Below, piece by piece: positions 1 to 12,997 of a DNA stretch of 64,000 bases (its first letter is position 1; each line of letters begins with the position of its first letter). This DNA is from Silurus meridionalis (Eukaryota; Chordata; Actinopteri; Siluriformes; Siluridae): assembly GCF_014805685.1 (NCBI RefSeq), contig NC_060899.1, positions 7,050,790-7,114,789 of the forward strand, read 5' to 3'. Below the pieces are notes generated by a model. It was given only the letters and a program-made list of their open reading frames with translations. It did no database searches and was not told the origin of the DNA. A program made the translations under genes and the position numbers.

Positions 1-404
1 TTCAATGTGTGGACTTCAGCACATTGCTATAAAAAACCGGAAAACACCAAGAAAAATCCGTTTGGGCTTCAGCTGTTTGATTGATTCAATGTTCTCTTAA
101 GAAACACACACTGCAAATTTGATGACCCAACCAACTTGCACTCACGCTTTTATTTATTTATTTATTGATTTATTTATTATTTTTTTTACTTGCTGTCATA
201 ACCTTCAGCTTGCTGTGTAACAGTTTTCACAACTCTGGGAGTAAAGTTTCCTTCCAGCCACAGGAGCAATAGTGAGGCCATGTGATCATGTGTGGTAGAA
301 GTGTGGGACAGTTTACATTGCAGTGAGGATATCAAGGCTCTGTGCAGGTCACCTGAGTTTTGTTATTTTTTCCCCCTCCAGGCTTGTCAAACCATGTGTG
401 AATG

Positions 405-592
405 CACCTTACTTTGTGCACTTTGGGGCATTTTCATGCTGAAACACATTTGAGCTGCTGGCTTTCAGTGAAGAGAAATCTCAATCCTGCCGCATAGAAA
501 GACGCTTTAGTCATTGGTGTGGTTTCAACTTTGAGGCAAAAGTTTGGGGAAGAACTTATGTGCAATGGTCAGGGGTCCACATACTTTTGCCC
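405..592 (-). mobile_element. Tc1-derived miniature element, copy A (fragment)
   Basis: This is a decayed fragment of the element family that recurs through the window. Recognisable pieces are tttgtgcactttggggcatt, tcatgctgaaacacatttg, tttggggaagaac and the end motif ggtcaggggtccacatactt. Reverse-complemented, the family encodes a relic of the Tc1 transposase segment around a QHDNAP-like motif. No open frame remains. Confidence 0.6.
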
Positions 593-1020
593 ACATTTTT
601 TTATTTATGATTGTTGACAATCCCCAGTCAAATCTTTTAGGCTTCGCTCTGTACTTGTACCCGAGTTCTCTGTGCAGTAAGCATTGCACACGTGCATTAA
701 TATGAACTGACAACCAAATTAGTTATATGTTGTCAGTATACAAATTAAGATGTAGGCCATAGAGTGTGTGAACACAGCCTTGTTTTGGCTTGGCCGATTT
801 TTGCCACACCCCTCCGAAACTAAACACGTACAAATACATTCATAAAGACTGCTTTTGGGCAGGCCCACACAGGCATCACATCTCCTGATAGGGTTATGTA
901 AGTAAGACCCCAGACACTAATTGAAGAGGTGTGTTCCTGCATGTACATTTGTGTGTAGTTATTGTTGGGACGTCTGGGACTGGAGCGCTCGGAGTCAACA
1001 CACATTCTCACTTTCTGCAG

Positions 1021-1092
1021 GTTCAGACTCGCAGTGCTGATGAACCCATGACCACGTTTGTGATGTGCAATGAATGTGGCAACCGGTGGAAG
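1021..1092 (+). CDS. tcea2: TFIIS-type elongation factor, zinc-ribbon exon (tcea2, partial)
   Basis: This 24-codon exon encodes the second half of the C-terminal zinc ribbon of transcription elongation factor A (TFIIS). That domain reaches into the pore of stalled RNA polymerase II in the nucleus and stimulates cleavage of backtracked RNA. Visible residues are the acidic Asp-Glu pair (SADEP), which forms the catalytic hairpin tip in this family, and the second metal-binding pair CNEC, followed by GNRWK. The exon follows a good acceptor (tttctgcag, ending at 1,020), is in phase 0, and ends at a strong donor (gtaaga at 1,093). The first CxxC pair should lie on an upstream exon outside the window. 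TCEA1, TCEA2 and TCEA3 are nearly identical here, so the paralogue call rests on tail-to-tail synteny with rgs19. Family identity is certain; paralogue identity is probable. Confidence 0.9.
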
Positions 1093-1350
1093 GTAAGAGA
1101 AACTCCGACTACACAAAATAAAATCTAAACACTGCATTTAAAGTACTGAAAGTTTTTTTTTTTTTTGAGGGGTGGGGGAATCTACAATAAGCTGAAATTC
1201 ATATGAATAAAATGTGTATAGTAATTGTTGATAAGGCCACCTGGTGGCACTGTTTGCTCAGTGTAATAGAACTTGAATTCATTGGCATATTTGGTTATCG
1301 ATATGTTTCATATGGATGTGATTTATTCTTTTTTTTTTCTTTCATTTTAG

Positions 1351-1359
1351 TTTTGTTAA
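1351..1359 (+). CDS. tcea2: tcea2 terminal coding exon (Phe-Cys-stop)
   Basis: This is a nine-base coding tail, too short for ordinary ORF finding. Vertebrate TFIIS proteins end in RWKFC, and the preceding exon stops exactly after RWK in phase 0. The next plausible acceptor, a long T-rich tract ending tttcattttag at 1,350, is followed at once by TTT TGT TAA, which restores the missing Phe-Cys-stop. The intron would be 258 bases. The 3' UTR follows. Candidate poly(A) signals are ATTAAA at 1,849-1,854 and AATAAA at 2,058-2,063; the sequence alone does not choose between them. Confidence 0.85.
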   Translation, partial: FC

Positions 1360-2300
1360 GAAGCATCAAGATTCTTCGTGTAATCAAGTGACTAATTAAC
1401 ATTGTGAGAGGTACTTTTGTTACTTTTTTTTCCAGAAGATATGTCATTTTTATACTCATTTCATAGCTTTGTAATATATTCTGTATGCATATAGCTGTAT
1501 ATGCAAAATAATGGAGTTTGATGTAAATTTTATTTTATAGCATTTTTTTGTACTGAGATTATATTCATTACCTTTTTGCACTTTGAGTTAACTGGACTTT
1601 GTAAGTCAGCATTAGCTCATTTGATACTGCTTTTTGCCCCCCAGATGATGCACTCTGTGCCGTTCATGTGCTTTTCAATGCCGAGATTGTCACGCTTAAA
1701 GATTTGAACAAATTTTTTTGCACATCAGTAAGATTTGTGAAAGTGTGTTGTAGATATGGCATATGCAGATTATGCATTCGGTAACGCGTATTATTTGACA
1801 CTTTATTCGGATAGTCATTTGTAGATGCGTAACGAATTTCCAGTGAGCATTAAATGAACAAATAGTACTAAGCATAGTCTGAAACATATTCAGTCAACTG
1901 CGAACCAACCCATTTAGATTGATCGTGTCATAGATCATCTATAGAAGACCTTCCAGATAAAGTGAGACTTTTTTTTTTTCTGCAGCTGATTAATGTGTGA
2001 AAAAGTGAATCTGATAACATTTGACATGTATGATAAACTTGTAGACCAGTTGGTCTCAATAAATTTGGAGAAACACATGCAGAGATTTTTTTTTTTTGTG
2101 TGCGCATGTGTGATCGGATGTCCAAGTGTGTGCCGAACTGAATAGTTAATCAATACAAACATTAACATATTGCAGATGAGAAGAACTCGTTAAACCCGAC
2201 GTAACCGCATGCACACATTCAGATTTCTGTAAAGCGACTCTGAGACTATTATTAAACACACTATAAATAAAATTGAATTGAATTAAAAGACCAGCACCGA
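1360..2300 (+). other. Probable tcea2 3' UTR and start of intergenic DNA
   Basis: No coding signal is seen after the TAA at 1,357-1,359. The stretch is AT-rich with T-runs. It contains ATTAAA at 1,849-1,854 and AATAAA at 2,058-2,063. A third AATAAA at 2,266-2,271 lies in a segment resembling a LINE/SINE tail (gcgactctgagac, then aataaaattgaattgaatt), so it is more likely repeat-derived than the gene's own signal. Confidence 0.4.
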
Positions 2301-2427
2301 TTTGAGGTTTGAGAACGAGGTGGCTTAAACATTTAGGAAGGTTTTAGCCCTATATTTTTAGTGTTGCCACTAGAGGGTGCTCAAGTTTTGATGGTCTTTC
2401 ACTTCAGTTATGTAACTGATGAGAAAA

Positions 2428-2429
<2 letters not shown>

Positions 2430-2489
<60 letters not shown>
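2430..2489. repeat. (CA)n microsatellite
   Basis: About 30 uninterrupted CA units lie in intergenic DNA between tcea2 and rgs19. Confidence 0.98.
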
Positions 2490-2492
<3 letters not shown>

Positions 2493-2499
2493 TTTATCC

Positions 2500-3300
2500 A
2501 CAGCAAATTAAGTGAACCTAAAAAGGTTTTTGACCCAATAGTGATTTCCAAGAACAGCAACCAATCGTCTGCCATGAAAAAAATAAATAAATAAATTTAG
2601 CAAATAAACACTAAAACTAGTGTTCATCTTGAATGTTTAGAATCATGGCTGTCATTTGACCCATCTGTGTGACACCTACGCCATAATCGCAAATTAAATT
2701 AGATTTTGTTTAGACCTATTCCAATTAAACAACACATTTTTGTGTATTCCAAAAAATAAAATCCCCACCAGGCTCTATCAGATCAAGATCATGTGCTAAA
2801 AAAAAAGCCACATTTTAAATTGGACATCTAATAATACAAAAGCCAGGATTTACATGGAACCCAGCTCTCTCTTTGATCTGGTGTTTGGAGCAGTCACATG
2901 GTACCAGTGGATGACACTTGGATGCCTCGCTATTGACACCTCATGCTAAACATCAGCTGGCTGAACTCTCACAAGGAGCAACTGGCATGACGAGTTTGGC
3001 CATGGCCCAAGCTGTAACTCCTGCCAATCATAAAACTGCATAATAACCTCGACCAAGAGCAAATCTCATTCAAGCTTGTTGGATGTTCAGGGATCAGTAA
3101 CGGTTCTTTATGGCACCATATACAGTAGAAGCTCAAACAGCAAGAGAAACCAAGGGATGAAAGTGAGATAAGGGGATCAGACAGACAGCTGACTCTGTGA
3201 TCAAAAACTAAAATTAGGAAGGAAATGCAATGCAACCTTTTATTAATCCATCATTTTCTCTAATAATTTTTGAGCATGTTTTATGTCCTATACACACAAT
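2500..3300. other. Intergenic, no gene seen
   Basis: This is AT-rich unique-looking sequence with no convincing splice-bounded frame. The 88-codon minus-strand frame at 2,969-3,235 has no recognisable domain. Confidence 0.5.
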
Positions 3301-3304
3301 ATAC

Positions 3305-3712
3305 AGGAAATGTGCCTTTACTCTTCTGGGAAGATGTTCCATTAGATCTTGGAGTGTGTTTGTGGAGATTTGTTCTCATTCAGCCACAAGTGTGTTAGTA
3401 AAGTCAGGTACTGATGTAGGGTGAGGAGACCTGGGGTGCAGTCAGCGTTCCAAATTATCCCAAAAGTGTTCCAGATCTTCCACTCCATCCCATGTAAACC
3501 ATATCTTCATGAAGCTGGCATTGTGGACAAGAACATTGTCATGCTGGAACAGGTTTGTGTCTTGTAGTTTACGTGAAGGTAAAATGTAGTTCTATCTTTT
3601 ACACCTACTCTACAGTTTTGTGCCTTCAACCGATTGGGACACTTGACACCTTTTGAGAACAGGGGAAGAACCACAAACGGCTGGAAAAGTCAGCTGTCCA
3701 TATAGTGTACTA
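3305..3712 (-). mobile_element. Tc1-derived miniature element, copy B
   Basis: This is one of the better-preserved copies. It contains cttctgggaagatgttcca, the gatgtagggtgaggagacc segment, caaaagtgttcca, and ggcattgtggacaagaac, and it ends in ggaaaagtcagctgtccata. Transposase sense is on the minus strand. The coding relic is broken throughout. Confidence 0.75.
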
Positions 3713-3765
3713 GATCAAATGTTTAAGAAATAAATAAAATCTAATACAATCAGGAAAACTAGTAG

Positions 3766-3880
3766 TGGATGAGGCCCTGGGTCCATGATTAAAAGGTTGC
3801 CAAGCTGCCACTCTTGGGCCCTTGAGCAAGGCCCTTAACCCTCTGTGCTCCAGGGGCGCCGTATCATGGCTGACCTATGG
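3766..3880. repeat. tRNA-SINE-like 3' fragment
   Basis: The fragment contains gggcccttgagcaaggccct and aaccctctgtgctccagggg, the body motif shared with the SINE copies at 48,473-48,770 and 59,160-59,290. The tRNA-like head is missing or decayed. Confidence 0.55.
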
Positions 3881-4134
3881 CTTCCCAACGTCGCTGGGAT
3901 CTCATCATCTCATAGATCTCATAATTTGCCAATTCTTCCTGAAATCTTTTATAAAGAAATATCATAGTTCTTTTATCATAACCTCACACACCGCCTTCTA
4001 TAGTTCAGAGAGGGCGTGGAACAACACATTCGACTTTGTTGGTTATTTTATTACAACCCCTCTGATTTGGATTGTTGTCTTGCTGCAGGAGATAAACCCA
4101 TTTCATATTTACCTTATGAACCTAAACTAAGGTT

Positions 4135-4378
4135 CTCGCCAGTCTGGAGTATCATATGTTCACCCCACATCCGTGTGGCCGTCCTCAAGGTTCTCCTGTT
4201 TCCTTCTAAGAACATGGCAATAAGTGGATCGGAGAATATAAACTCCCGTCTCCTGTGTGTGCATGTGTACCTTGCGATTGACTCGGTCTATTCATTCACG
4301 AGGGTGCATTCCCACTCATCAGGTACTGTGATCGGATTTAGAATTGGATCAACGATTTTCTGAAGAAAAATAAATAAA
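4135..4378. repeat. Dispersed fish repeat, copy 1
   Basis: The sequence resembles a common teleost interspersed repeat (the region reading caaggttctcctgtttcctt). It shares wording with 16,966-17,130 and 56,655-56,745. It is heavily diverged and I cannot assign a class with certainty. Confidence 0.4.
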
Positions 4379-4388
4379 GCATGATACG

Positions 4389-4820
4389 TTATATTGCTAA
4401 AAGTTTGCGGACACTAAGTCATAAGTACGGTATGTGCTTTTTGAGCATCGCATTCCACATTTAGTTTCAATTTGCTCTTATAATTGCCTCCACTCTTCTG
4501 GGAAGATGCTCCACTAGTTTTTGGAGTGTGTTTGTGGACCCCTGCAGGGTAAAGAGTGCTGGGGTGCAGTCAGTGTTCCAATTCATCCCGAAGGTTTTCA
4601 GTAGGGTTGCGTTCCGAGCTCTTTAGCAGGCCACTCAGGATCTTCACTCTCCAAACCGTGTAAAGAAGATCTTCATGGAGCGCGCTTTGTGCACAGGGGC
4701 ATCGTCATGCTGGAACAGGTTTGGTTTTGAAAGTTCAAATGCGAAATGTTTTTAAACCACCGCATCCGAAGACGTCCCATACAGATGTGTGCCTCCAGCT
4801 GTGAGGCAACATTTTGTAAA
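4389..4820 (-). mobile_element. Tc1-derived miniature element, copy C
   Basis: It runs from tattgctaaaagtttgcgga, through cttctgggaagatgctccac and catcgtcatgctggaacagg, to a diverged end near 4,820. The orientation matches copy B. The two lie less than 700 bases apart. Confidence 0.75.
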
Positions 4821-5044
4821 GTATTACTTTAGAGTACTTCTATATTTTAATGCTTATTTTATGTAGAATTTATGTAGTTCTTTTATAACACAAAAGATAA
4901 TATGCATGTATTCATTTAGTCATTAATGATCTATATTGAAGATAATGCTGAAGACAGGGTCATAGGATATCCAAAGTCTAATCCAGGAAGTACAAATACA
5001 AGCTGGGAAAACACCCTGAACACTTCCTTGAACTTCCTGGAAGT

Positions 5045-5215
5045 GTTAGCTTAGTAGTTAAGATGGTTGGACTTCTGATTTGAAGGTCATGAGTTTAAAT
5101 GCCAGCTTCACCAAGCTACCACAATTGATCCTCTACTGCTGTAAGTGACTGCATGATTGCTTCACGCCAAACCTTGAAGCTGTGAAGCAGCACTGCTACA
5201 CGCCCTGCACACACC
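5045..5215 (+). repeat. tRNA-derived SINE, degenerate
   Basis: A diverged tRNA-like head is visible (box A-like tagcttagtagttaagatgg; box B-like gagtttaaatgcc), followed by a SINE body with gatcctctactgctgtaagt. It is related to the dimer at 48,473-48,770. Confidence 0.55.
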
Positions 5216-5563
5216 ACTGGGTTCCCTGAATACTATAGAATTCGAAATAACTATTGCATCAGAAAACGAGCAGTTCAAGTGTAAACTTGGCGTTGAAAGC
5301 AAGCGGATGAAGATTTTCCCATGTTCACAAACGACGACATTCTTTAAAATACATCAACACGACAATTTATCTGTTAACAGCTTGTCTAAACACGCACACC
5401 TGATCAGACAAACGAGCGACAATCATTTTTCAGCATCATGTGCTGTATTTAAGGCTTGCTCTTGTCCTGTCCTGTATGTGTGTGTGTGTGTACACTATAC
5501 AATCACATACAGGGGTGAATAAGTGTGTGAAGCAGCTTCCCATCTGTCTGCACTTTGCATTTG

Positions 5564-5564
<1 letters not shown>

Positions 5565-5632
<68 letters not shown>
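5565..5632. repeat. (TA)n microsatellite
   Basis: About 34 TA units. The Ile-Tyr open frames that cross it on both strands are artefacts of the repeat. Confidence 0.98.
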
Positions 5633-5634
<2 letters not shown>

Positions 5635-6039
5635 TAAAATAAGTAAATTTTTACATTTTATATTAAAAGATAAAAATAGTGTGATAAACAAAATTATAGT
5701 GAGGAAATGGTGGGTGCTAGTGGGGACAAAAAAACCTCTGGTATATGGAAAACTGTGTGTGTACTTGAATATTAAGTGTAATTAATTTTAATATATATTA
5801 TACTATAATATTATATATATTGCAATGCAGCTATCAGTCTATTCGGGGAAGAGTTTCTAACTTTCCTTTTTTTTTTTTTTTTTTTTCTTTTTTTAACTTT
5901 TCATTTCTTTCTTGCCCCCATCCATCAAATTGCCAGAGGATCTCCTGTCCACAGCCCTGTTTATAACAGGTTTCTGTTGTAATTTACATCTGGGCTGATT
6001 AAAGGGACAAACTTTCACTTATAAAGAACATATTATTTA

Positions 6040-6125
6040 TTACTGCATTATCTGTGTAAAGCTGCTTTCAGACAATGTCCATTGTCACTATCCAAATAAC
6101 AATGAATTCAATTGAATTAAAATGA
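6040..6125 (+). repeat. LINE/SINE 3' tail fragment
   Basis: The stretch reads tgtgtaaagctgctttcaga and caatgtccattg, then an aattcaattgaattaaaatg end. This is the 3' tail shared with 62,560-62,826 and typical of L2-like fish retroelements with short tandem ends. Confidence 0.6.
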
Positions 6126-6129
6126 AGCC

Positions 6130-6740
6130 ATTCCAAAATATTCCTTTTTATTAGACGCAAATCGTTTCTTGACTGAGAATTTATGTTTTGGGTTGTTATC
6201 AGAGACGATGAAACTGTCTTTAGCCTGCAGTTTTTTTTTTTTTCTAAAATAGGTTGGTATATGGGTTCCCTCTGATCTTTACTGGAGCCCCATTACCAGG
6301 CAGTTCTGTAGCACGATGCTGCCACCACCATGCTTCATCTTTGTGTTAATATGCTTTCTTGTTTTGTGTCAGACCTGTTTTTAGATTAGCTCTTCAAATG
6401 TTCTACATCGGTCCCAATATGTGAAGAGACTGTTGTCACATGCAGGGACGAGCACTTGCCATACATTTCGGCAGTCCTTTAATGTTGCTGTAGGCCTCCT
6501 AGCGTAAGATTTCTTGTTTCTTTCAGTCCATTTAGAGGAACATCCTTTCCTCAATGATGTCACTGTGGCGCCCCGTGTTATTTATTTGATGACGTTCATG
6601 TTCCATTTTATATTTGGGGAATTCTGGTATATGCCTCTTTTGCCAACAAAAACTCTAAAAACCACCAGTCTGATTCTGGGCTTCATCCAAGTCATGTTTC
6701 CACTGACAGATGATTACTTCCCAACATGAGTTTGAAAGTG
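6130..6740 (-). mobile_element. Decayed Tc1/mariner fragment
   Basis: It contains gctgccaccaccatgcttca, the reverse complement of the Tc1 KHGGGS-type motif region, inside a block without intact frames. The 60-71 codon frames across it are too broken to model. The boundaries are approximate. Confidence 0.4.
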
Positions 6741-7264
6741 TGTTGTTGTTTTTTCTTCTTTCACGTCCCAAAAATATTTTTCGGGAATTTTATTTAAAGC
6801 TTGATCACATCAAATGTGGAAAAATTATCCTTCTTGACTGATTATGGTTTAATTTCTTTTTCAAAAATTGTAGGACTGTACGGGTGTATAATTACCACCC
6901 ACTGTATTTCTGCGTGTGAAAGATTCCCTCATTCCAAACTTTCCTGAACATGACAGGGCTTGCATGGTATTTAATATATAAAGATTTTGGGGTTTTTACA
7001 CTGAGGAACACTGATGTGTCTCATCCTAAACTAATAAAAGCAAAGATACATAATACTCATTGATTAGAAGCAATAATGGCTTGTTTCGACCCTCAAACAC
7101 AAATTATAAAACTATAGACATGCTAGAATCATTATTTTCAGTTGATCGTGAGAAATATCTCGTTATTAAAATATGAATATGCATAATCGTTACCACTGTA
7201 AAACTCATTCAAATCTTTTTGTATCTTTTGTAAAAAGTCACAGCTGAATAATAACACAAACATC

Positions 7265-7270
7265 TTTATT
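7265..7270 (-). terminator. Candidate poly(A) signal, distal
   Basis: The minus strand reads AATAAA, followed within 20 bases by a TGTTTGTGTT-type downstream element. This is the best-looking poly(A) context between rgs19 and tcea2 on that strand. A proximal alternative is AATAAA at 13,175-13,170. Confidence 0.3.
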
Positions 7271-8245
7271 ATCGTCATTATTATTGTATCTTCTTTTTAA
7301 AAAAGAGAGAAAATAAAAACGTAAAAAAAAAAATAAAAATAAAATCCAAAGTCAAGGAATGAATGAGGATCATATCTTAATGACGTCATCTTTAAAACGA
7401 TGATGATGATGATGATGATATGGCCTTGGTGGTGGGATGTAAAATCTTTACAAGAGTTTTTTGGGGTCCGTACACGTACTTTGATTAAAAAAAAAAAAAA
7501 AGTAATGCTAATGTCAATAAATAATTGTCCGAAGTCCATGTGTGGAACGTGTGTCTGCATGGCACATTGCTGTGAATGACATGAAGGAAGCAGATGAATG
7601 AACGTGTGAGAGAGCGGGAGAAAGAGAGAGAGACAGAGGCTGGGCCAAGAGGTTTCAAACCTTTCTGAAGTGATAACACACATAGCATTCTTACATGACA
7701 AAGCAGTACAGGAAACATTTTTGAGAGGGGGAGAAAAAAAAAAAACGCCAGACATACATTAGATGTGCAGAGGAATATTAATAAGAGCATCGAAAACACA
7801 CAGTTCTTCTGCAGTCCCACGTGTTCAGTTTCAGACTGTAAGAAGGCTAGGCTAATTTGGCACCTAGAGAAAATGTATGTAAACATAAGCAAGTACACGT
7901 CTCGAGTCCTCCTCTCTTTTCGAGCCCTGGTTGTGGGTCGTTTTTTTCGTGCTTCCCTCCCTGTGCTGTGACATTTTGTCTAGAGTGTGAAGTAGTTACA
8001 GAACGGTTGATATGTCGTTAAACATCTGTGTATAAATCTAAGATAAAAAATATTCATGACCAAAGGCGCAACTAATACCGTAACCTCTCGAAACTGTTCT
8101 TTTACTGGTTCACTGAACCTTAGACACATTCTTTTACTCACACACACACACGCACGCACGCACACACCTTGTACACACCTTAGACTGGTCACATCTTATA
8201 GAAAAATATGAACAATATTAAATTGCACATACAAGCCCACATTTT

Positions 8246-8353
<108 letters not shown>

Positions 8354-8399
8354 ATATATATTAGAAACATAAACATACATGGTCATGCACAACTGGTAT

Positions 8400-11300
8400 T
8401 TCAGTTAAGGAAAAAAAAAAAAGAAATGTGAATCCTGTTCTGGCTGATGAGCCGATACATTTTTTACTCCTATAGAAATCCTTATATACTGATTAGATAT
8501 TTACATATGAATATATATTTTTCTATGAAGTACAATGTAATAATGAAAGTCTAAAAGTGGGTTGAGAGGGTCATGTCCGAATGAACGTGGACTGCCTTGG
8601 TTTGAATTTGTTTGTATACGTATAACGTTTTCGGGTTTTTTGGCCCAAACCCACTGGAATGCATTTCCTTTCACTGGCTAACGGAAAAAATAACCAGGTC
8701 TATGTTTTTTTTTTTTTTCTTCTTCTTTTAGTTCTGTTTCGAAAACACCCATGTTTTTGCTCTCTTACAAAGAATGTGTAAGTCTACATCAGTAATCTCC
8801 AGGGATTCCATGATCAATCAAATCAATTCTATTTATTACAATAGCTAATACAGTTCATCTGTTTGACCGGTCGCTTGTATCAAATGGGTTTAATCCGAAC
8901 CTCAGCAAATTAAATGCACACCTAAGTGAAAAGGTTGTGCATAAATGCTTTATGGCTCCAATAAAACAAATTGTGGATGTAGGGGGTTTAGTCAGGGGAG
9001 AATTTATCAATCGCAACACACAGCGATGAGTTGATGTTTTAAGAAGCTTAAAAACTTAGCGAAGGGGTTATTCATTAATATCTACAATAAATATATATCA
9101 TTTATTTTTTGTGGGGGTGTGAAAAAAAAAAATCTGTAATGAGTTAGAATTCTACATTGTAATGAGTAGGACCAGGCAGGTGGACTAAAGCCATTAAATG
9201 TACATTTTTACATGTGTATCTGTACCCATTCATGCTACGTGCTATGACTTCCACTGAAATGTTGGAAAAAATCACCAGCTTGTTATGAAAAATAAAATTG
9301 TAACAAAAAATTAAAAATAAGCAATACTCCAAATATGTACCTGCTGTTAGCAATATTTTCTATGCATCTAGAACTTTACCCTGAGTAAAAATAAAAAATA
9401 AAAATCAATAAACAAACTTTTACCAGAGTATATAATTTGATTCGCACTTATATATGAAGAAGGGATTTGTGTATTACTCTGGTACATAATTGGTGAAAGA
9501 GTCGTAGACTATATAACACCCTAATTTCAATTATTGAATGGTTTATTGCTCGACTATCCATTTCTCAATAGCCTCACTGAATCTGAAAATGGAATTTCCT
9601 TTAGGTCGCAACGTCTTTTAGAAGGTTTTGCTCCTCAGTTGCACACATGGGTGATACCGCCATCTTCTCATTGCTTTAAAAAAAAGAAAGAAAAGAAAGG
9701 AAAGAAAAAATGACCTGAGCTAATAAGCTAATTCGGTCCTAAAAAGGCCCCTACAACAGCAATGAGGACTCTCAATTGGGCACGTTGCTTTAAAAGCAAT
9801 TTTAAAACACAAACCCAAAATGTCCTCTGGATTGGGGATTTCAGGGGAAAGGCATATCTGGATCAGTCAGGTAGAAATGGCTTTTTACATTTAAAAAAAA
9901 AAAAAAAAAAAAAAAAGGCCAAAAAAAAAACAGTATTTAGATCAGTGCCACAATGAGAGAGTTCATAGCACTGCCTATTGTATTCGCCCGATTTTCCTTT
10001 CACACCAAGGACAAACATGCATGCACACAGAACAGTGGTTGTCTTTCGAATTCACATTTTGAAATAGACAGACATAAGAGAGCAGAGGAGGTACACGAGC
10101 TCACAGTGGTAGCACCAGCATCGATTTCAGGTCTTCTACACGACTCCTTTCTTGGGTGAAATTACAAAATGGGGTTTGTACCGAGTGCCAGTCGGGCGCA
10201 CATGGAAGGGTAAAGCCTACAAAAAGGAATCCTAGAAAGCTTGCTGGACATAAAGTGGCATTTTGTTTTGAGGAGTGGCATCATGCCAATGAATATAAAT
10301 TCCCTCTTTTTGTTGAGAAACCAGGAACTAATGATGTGTGTGTATACCAGTTTACTGCCTTAAACTTGAAATGAAAGTCATTAAAATGTATGCATTGATT
10401 TGGCAAAAAAAAAAAAGTACCAGTGTGTGAATGTTGCCGTGTGCATGCTCGAGTGTGTGTGTGTGTGTGTGTGTTTGATCAGTTAATAAATCCCATATGG
10501 AAACCTGAAAGTTCTCCTAATTTACATAGACAGTTTGACAAATTCCTGGATTTTTAAAAATAGAATAAAAGTCATCGAATAGTAACTACAAAAAGAAATG
10601 TAACAAAATATACAGTACTTTTTCCACACTTTTACAGTAGTATACGGAAATTCGATTATACACTGGATTTGATGTCTATGAAGGTTTTCTTTCACTGAGC
10701 TTTTATGCAGTGAAAGGTCAAGGCTACTGGAAATGGTTTTACCAACTTGAAGCCATCTTTTGACAAGGTTATTTGGTCATTAGCTGAAATCGATGCCCCT
10801 TGACTGAATAGAAAAATGACTCGGTAACGCTTTACTAGTATTCAGAGTGCTACATGCCACCTGTGCTACAAGCCCTTCATTACCTTCATTCTACAACCCT
10901 ACATGAATCTCATAGCTTTTTTCCAGCAGGCATCAATTGCCAGAAAGATGTTTGTTAGTCGAGTTGTCATAACACATGAGTCAAGCAGCAGGGTTTTGTT
11001 ATCATAAGGCTGTATTGTGACACTTTCCAGGCTTACTTACAGTAGAATGTAACATGAAATGACGTAGCTCAGTGTATATATATTGTGAATTAGTCATATT
11101 ATTTAATCACGTGTTTTGCAAACTCGCAAGTGCCCTTATGTCAGTTGATGAATGCTGGAATAATGCTTTATACATTTCAGCTGTCACAAAGGGCTTATGG
11201 GCAAGTAAAGTGTTTCCAAATGTCTTCAGTAGCCTTGATGCACACCTAACAGACCAAATGCTGTATACATTAAATGAGTTATTCGGGGTATAGAAGATGT

Positions 11301-11519
11301 AAATATGCCTCAGCTCAGCTCAACCGCCCACCCAGTAATAAGCTGCGGCTCGTAATTCTAAATATACAGTACATGACCATCTGTGAAAACACAATACGGG
11401 GTAAAGCTGTGTTTGTCTATAAGACCCTGTCCACAGATACACAGATTGTTTTGAAAACATTAATTTTACCTATGCCAAAATTAATACCATTTATATGAAA
11501 CATACCATATAAAAAATAC
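8400..11519. other. No gene recognised
   Basis: This is AT-rich sequence with long A runs (9,891-9,916), a short (TG)n at 10,452-10,474 and no splice-bounded frame. Short plus-strand frames of 64-72 codons between 9,762 and 10,374 follow one another but show no domain and no linking splice sites. Confidence 0.45.
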
Positions 11520-11950
11520 AATATATGCTCAAAAGTATGTGGACACCCAATGATTGAATGTCCCCTTTCTAAATTAGCCCTCATATAGAGTTGGTGTTTG
11601 AAACCTGCTAGAGAGACGTTTCTCTCGATTTTGAAGTGTGGCTGTGGGATTTCTGCCATTCACTCTCAGGCACTGACGTCTGGCAAAAAAGCCTGTCGTG
11701 TGGTTGGTGTTTTAATTCATTCAGTGTTAAGTTAGATGTGGGCTCATCCGCACCCTGGCGAAGAGGACTTGTCTTTATATACTTTTAAAGCATTGTTATG
11801 CTGTGACATGTTTGGCCCCCTTTGTTTCAGTGAATGGAAATGTTAATACTGCTACATACGAACACATTCTGGACAACTTTTATAGATGTTTATACATTTA
11901 TAGATGTTATAGCCAGGTGTCCACAAACCTTTGGCCATAAGATTAGGTGT
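11520..11950 (-). mobile_element. Tc1-derived miniature element, copy D (diverged)
   Basis: The left end is tatgctcaaaagtatgtgga and the right end is tgtccacaaacctttggcca. The ends agree with the family, while the centre is more diverged than copies B, C and H. It probably belongs to a sister subfamily. Confidence 0.6.
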
Positions 11951-12996
11951 ATCAATGTCCATATGAAGGTTTGAAAAAACTGATTTGGAAACATTTACAT
12001 GAGCAAGCCAACCAACTGGTTGTAAGCGTGTGTGTGCACTGAGAAGGAGAAATGTGAAGAAAAAAACCCCACCAAAATGGCTATACATTTAATTCAGTCA
12101 TTCATTATTCATATCTGTATTATGCTGGTCAGGGACAGTGATATAAAACTACTGCTTAGGATCACATTTGATCCAGGTGCCACTGCATGAGGGTGCAATA
12201 TTAATAAAAATAAACAGATTACAAACACATCAACACCTGTGACAAACAGAGTCCTAGCACATTCATTACACATACATACCACAATGGGCATGCATGTGTA
12301 ATACGTTTCATTCAGTCCACACAAAAACATTGAATTGAGTACAAAACGCTCCGTTTCCAGTGACCCAAAATACTGTTTCCATGTGAACTGTTTTCAAAAC
12401 AATATACTTCTACATGTGGACAGGGCCTAAGTGTGCGTGTTTGCTTCCAGATCTTTGTAACCATCCTACATCACTAACGTCCCATCCCAAGCCTCTGTGC
12501 GCAGAAGCCCAGTTCAGACTTTTGGCAGTGAAACAGTCCGAAAATCAGATGAATTCAATACAGCTATTTTTGCAGTTTAAACATTTCCTGTAGCACAATG
12601 AATGCAAGTCCTGCACAGTGCACAAGTCAAGGCCCAGATGCTCAGGAAGAGTTCCATTCACCATACTCAGTGACTATTCACAAACCGTAGAAATGTCAAC
12701 AAGGACACACAATGTCATAGATGTGAAGCACCGCTTTTCAATAAGGGGAAAAAAAAAAAAAAAAGCTTGGTGTTCTGTAAAGGTTCATTTCTACAGCCTG
12801 ATTTGGGTTCAGTAATTAAAGAAAGCTGGGGCTGTTCTGGATTTATTCTAATAGAATTGATCGTTATTAGGCAAAGCTGTGTAGCCTCCTCTTGTGATAA
12901 ATACGAAGGTGAAGAGGAAGACAGCAAGTGAGGACAGTTCAGATGTTCAACATCCAAAATGAAACGATTGAGCACAACGTCCAGATTATAAAATTG

Positions 12997-12997
<1 letters not shown>
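11951..12997. other. No gene recognised
   Basis: No repeat or exon was assigned. Several short minus-strand frames here lack domains. Confidence 0.4.

Noticed and set aside
820..1137. 105-codon minus-strand frame over the TFIIS exon
   Set aside because: It is the antisense shadow of the real plus-strand exon.
5503..5785. Ile-Tyr-repeat open frames on both strands (also at 8,189, 12,939, 35,874, 41,089 and 58,186)
   Set aside because: They are translations of (TA)n microsatellites.
7297..7898. Two overlapping minus-strand frames of 152 and 137 codons
   Set aside because: They are rich in Phe, Ser and Leu from A/T runs, overlap each other and have no domain or splice support.
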